DNA from: Ferruginibacter sp.
GTDB lineage: Bacteria > Bacteroidota > Bacteroidia > Chitinophagales > Chitinophagaceae
DNA length: 6,629 bases
Assembly (NCBI GenBank): GCA_030831725.1
Contig: JAURKN010000023.1
Span: forward strand, 1 to 6,629
Reading direction: 5' to 3'
The position numbers and the translations under genes were made by a program. Shown piece by piece: positions 4,974-6,629 of the stretch. Numbering within the stretch: the first letter of the stretch is position 1; each line of letters starts with the position of its first letter. Under the pieces are notes generated by a model. It worked only from the letters and a program-made list of their open reading frames with translations. It was not told where the DNA came from and did no database searches.

Positions 4974-6629
4974 ATGTTGTCGAATAACTTATGTTTGAAA
5001 TGCATACTCTCCATTATATGTTTCCTAAATACGAACTTGGCTTTCTCACAAATATTTGAAGCAAGCAATAAAATTCCAGATACCATATTCTACAACATAA
5101 GCGGCGGAAAACAAACAATAGAGATCGACCGAGAGTCGGCGTGGCAAAGAGATGTGGATTGGCACGAAGGTACACAACCAAGAGCGCTTTCCTGGAGCTC
5201 ATTGATTCCAATTCCCGAAAGAAATGTAATCCTTATCCGCAACAACCAAAATAGAATTATACAAGTATTCAATACTCAACAGCCAATCAGTTATTGGAAT
5301 TATATTTTTGATAAGATTAAAAGCAGTTCTTCAACAGACATCAATAAAAAAATGATGTCGGATCCGAATAAGGAATATGGTTTTTTTATACAAAGAAATC
5401 ATCCTTATTTAAGCAATAATCGGGTTCGCACGCATTTGAAGAGCGGGTGCTATTTGGTAAACCACATCATTCCTGATGCACCAAATTCCATCAACTGGCT
5501 CGATGGTAAACACCTTGGCGTTATCGATTCAACAGGTAAGTTCATTTTACCCATCATTTACGAATACATCGAATTGATTGGAGATGAATTTCTGGTGAAA
5601 AAAGATGGGTTAATGGGTATTGTAAACACTCAAAGTGAAGTTATCCTTCCCTTGATTTACGAAACTGCAGCTTTGAAACAAGACGGATCAGTGGTTTTTT
5701 CCAAAAACGGAAAAATCAAAAAAGTATACAACGGCGAAAAAAAGAAATTGAGCACCCTCAATGATTACGACTGGATTGACGAAAACAGACTGGATGACAA
5801 CATCAATCCTTCCAAATCAGATTTGATCATGGTTGTGAAAAATGGAAAATATGGTTTGGTCAATCGAAATTTTGAAGTGGTGGCTGCTCCCATATACGAC
5901 TATTTAAGTTATGCGCAACCCGATGGATTGATAAGAGTCTGTGATGGTCAAAAATGGGGATTTTTGAACAAAAATGGATCTATTGTTATTCCGGTTGAAT
6001 GTGATGATGCCATTGAGTTTTATGAGGGACGTTCTCTCGTGAAGAAAGGAGACAGCAATTTTTGCATTGACATCAATGGACGACCAACCTCGGGATGTTT
6101 GGAACGATATGCAAAATGGGAATTTACAGAAGGAGGATCTTACACACAATACATCAAAGGAAGAAGAATTGTATCTCGTCCACCATTTAAGGGAGTAACA
6201 GACGATGAGGGAAAGCTGATTATTCCCATCATGTATGCTCACATAATAGGAATGGAATCCAATACATCCGAGTATCGGTGGAGCAAGTTGTATTATAAAG
6301 CATCTATTGGTAACCGTTGGGGTGTTATGGATAAAAATGGAAAAGCAATGATTCCCTTTGTTTACGATGAAGTCTATGATTTCATGGGGGGAATGGAATT
6401 GTATATGGTTAGAAAAAACAACCGGTATGGTTTATTCAACAATCAATTTTGTGAAGTGCTTCCTTGTGAATATGAAGGAATAGATTTTGTCACATGTAAA
6501 GGCAAGTATTGGTTTCGTAAAAAAGAGAAATGGGGTTTGATGGACAAAAATCAAAAAGTGATTGTAGAGCCGCAGTATGATAGTCATGGCTGGATGAAGA
6601 ACGGAAAAATACAGGTTACGAAAAACAAG
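4974..6629 (+). CDS. Exported WG-repeat protein, 3' end beyond window
   Basis: The frame stays open for 552 codons to the right edge, with no stop. The N-terminus (MLSNNLCLKC, hydrophobic ILSIICFLNTNLAFS, then Q) is a signal peptide, likely cut after LAFS, so the protein is exported. Residues ~20-178 are a unique N-terminal region (contains SAWQRDVDWHEG and EYGFFIQRN) that I do not recognise. From ~178 on there are WG (KWG) repeats. WG repeats are thought to form beta-rich repetitive folds for protein binding, and no catalytic motif is seen. The start at 4974 is preferred because it gives a short signal-peptide n-region and an AAA just before ATG. An in-frame ATG at 4911 would add 21 polar residues and lies inside the repeat/operator region. 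The gene is divergent from the hydrolase operon. Confidence 0.87.
   Translation, partial: MLSNNLCLKCILSIICFLNTNLAFSQIFEASNKIPDTIFYNISGGKQTIEIDRESAWQRDVDWHEGTQPRALSWSSLIPIPERNVILIRNNQNRIIQVFNTQQPISYWNYIFDKIKSSSSTDINKKMMSDPNKEYGFFIQRNHPYLSNNRVRTHLKSGCYLVNHIIPDAPNSINWLDGKHLGVIDSTGKFILPIIYEYIELIGDEFLVKKDGLMGIVNTQSEVILPLIYETAALKQDGSVVFSKNGKIKKVYNGEKKKLSTLNDYDWIDENRLDDNINPSKSDLIMVVKNGKYGLVNRNFEVVAAPIYDYLSYAQPDGLIRVCDGQKWGFLNKNGSIVIPVECDDAIEFYEGRSLVKKGDSNFCIDINGRPTSGCLERYAKWEFTEGGSYTQYIKGRRIVSRPPFKGVTDDEGKLIIPIMYAHIIGMESNTSEYRWSKLYYKASIGNRWGVMDKNGKAMIPFVYDEVYDFMGGMELYMVRKNNRYGLFNNQFCEVLPCEYEGIDFVTCKGKYWFRKKEKWGLMDKNQKVIVEPQYDSHGWMKNGKIQVTKNK
5511..6629 (+). repeat. Array of about ten WG repeats within the exported protein
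   Basis: Units of 33-43 residues follow the plan 'K.G.[WY]G[FVL].[ND]..G..[IV][IL]P..Y[DE].....F..' . Anchor residues (the W/Y before G, or its replacement) fall at residues 181 (L), 214 (M), 293 (Y), 328 (W), 363 (F), 406 (K), 449 (W), 485 (Y) and 520 (W). A decayed unit lies between 214 and 293 (KNGKIKKVYNG, ~249). The best copies are QKWGFLNKNGSIVIP, NRWGVMDKNGKAMIPFVYDE and EKWGLMDKNQKVIVEPQYD. Spacing is close to 35 except around 363-449, where units stretch to 43 with insertions. The array continues past the window edge. Confidence 0.85.

Noticed and set aside
5014..5272. Two overlapping - strand ORFs opposite the start of the WG-repeat gene
   Set aside because: Cys/Arg/Leu-rich antisense translations with no motif. 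The + strand has a signal peptide and repeats.
5904..6242. 112-residue - strand ORF opposite the WG-repeat gene
   Set aside because: Antisense shadow of a strongly supported repeat protein, with Ser/Cys-rich composition and no domain pattern.

Overview
The window is AT-rich DNA that most likely comes from a Bacteroidota chromosome. Four things point there: a C-terminal type IX secretion (T9SS, Por) sorting domain on a secreted adhesin-like protein, a Bacteroidota-type promoter (TTG-N20-TATCTTTG) in front of it, start codons with A-rich leaders and no clear Shine-Dalgarno, and several protein families common in this phylum. The sequence does not fix the genus. Chitinophagales, Saprospirales or a relative is a guess from protein style.

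Left part (1-1417, + strand): the 3' end of a gene whose last ~150 codons look like a concanavalin A-like (LamG/DUF1080-type) beta-sandwich, followed by two small genes of 133 and 142 codons without signal peptides. The first of these resembles a small beta-domain recurrent in Bacteroidota proteins. The second is unrecognised. A hairpin at 1488-1509 can terminate transcription from both sides.

Middle (1536-4815, - strand): a 596-residue secreted protein with a DUF11-like domain, a fibronectin-III-like domain and a T9SS type A sorting domain, with its own promoter. Upstream of it lies a probable three-gene operon, read right to left: a 35-residue single-TM microprotein, an 80-residue multi-TM protein, and a 328-residue lipoprotein alpha/beta hydrolase of the BPSS1187-like type with a GHSQGG nucleophile elbow.

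Right part (4974-6629, + strand): a divergently transcribed exported protein built of about ten WG (KWG) repeats, running off the right edge. The ~160-bp divergent spacer holds a perfect 6-6-6 inverted repeat overlapping a 15-bp imperfect tandem repeat, the best candidate operator in the window.

Most genes encode envelope or exported proteins. No mobile element, CRISPR array, tRNA or rRNA was seen. No single previously undescribed system can be demonstrated. The best leads are the microprotein operon, the divergent operator, and the pair of orphan small proteins on the left.
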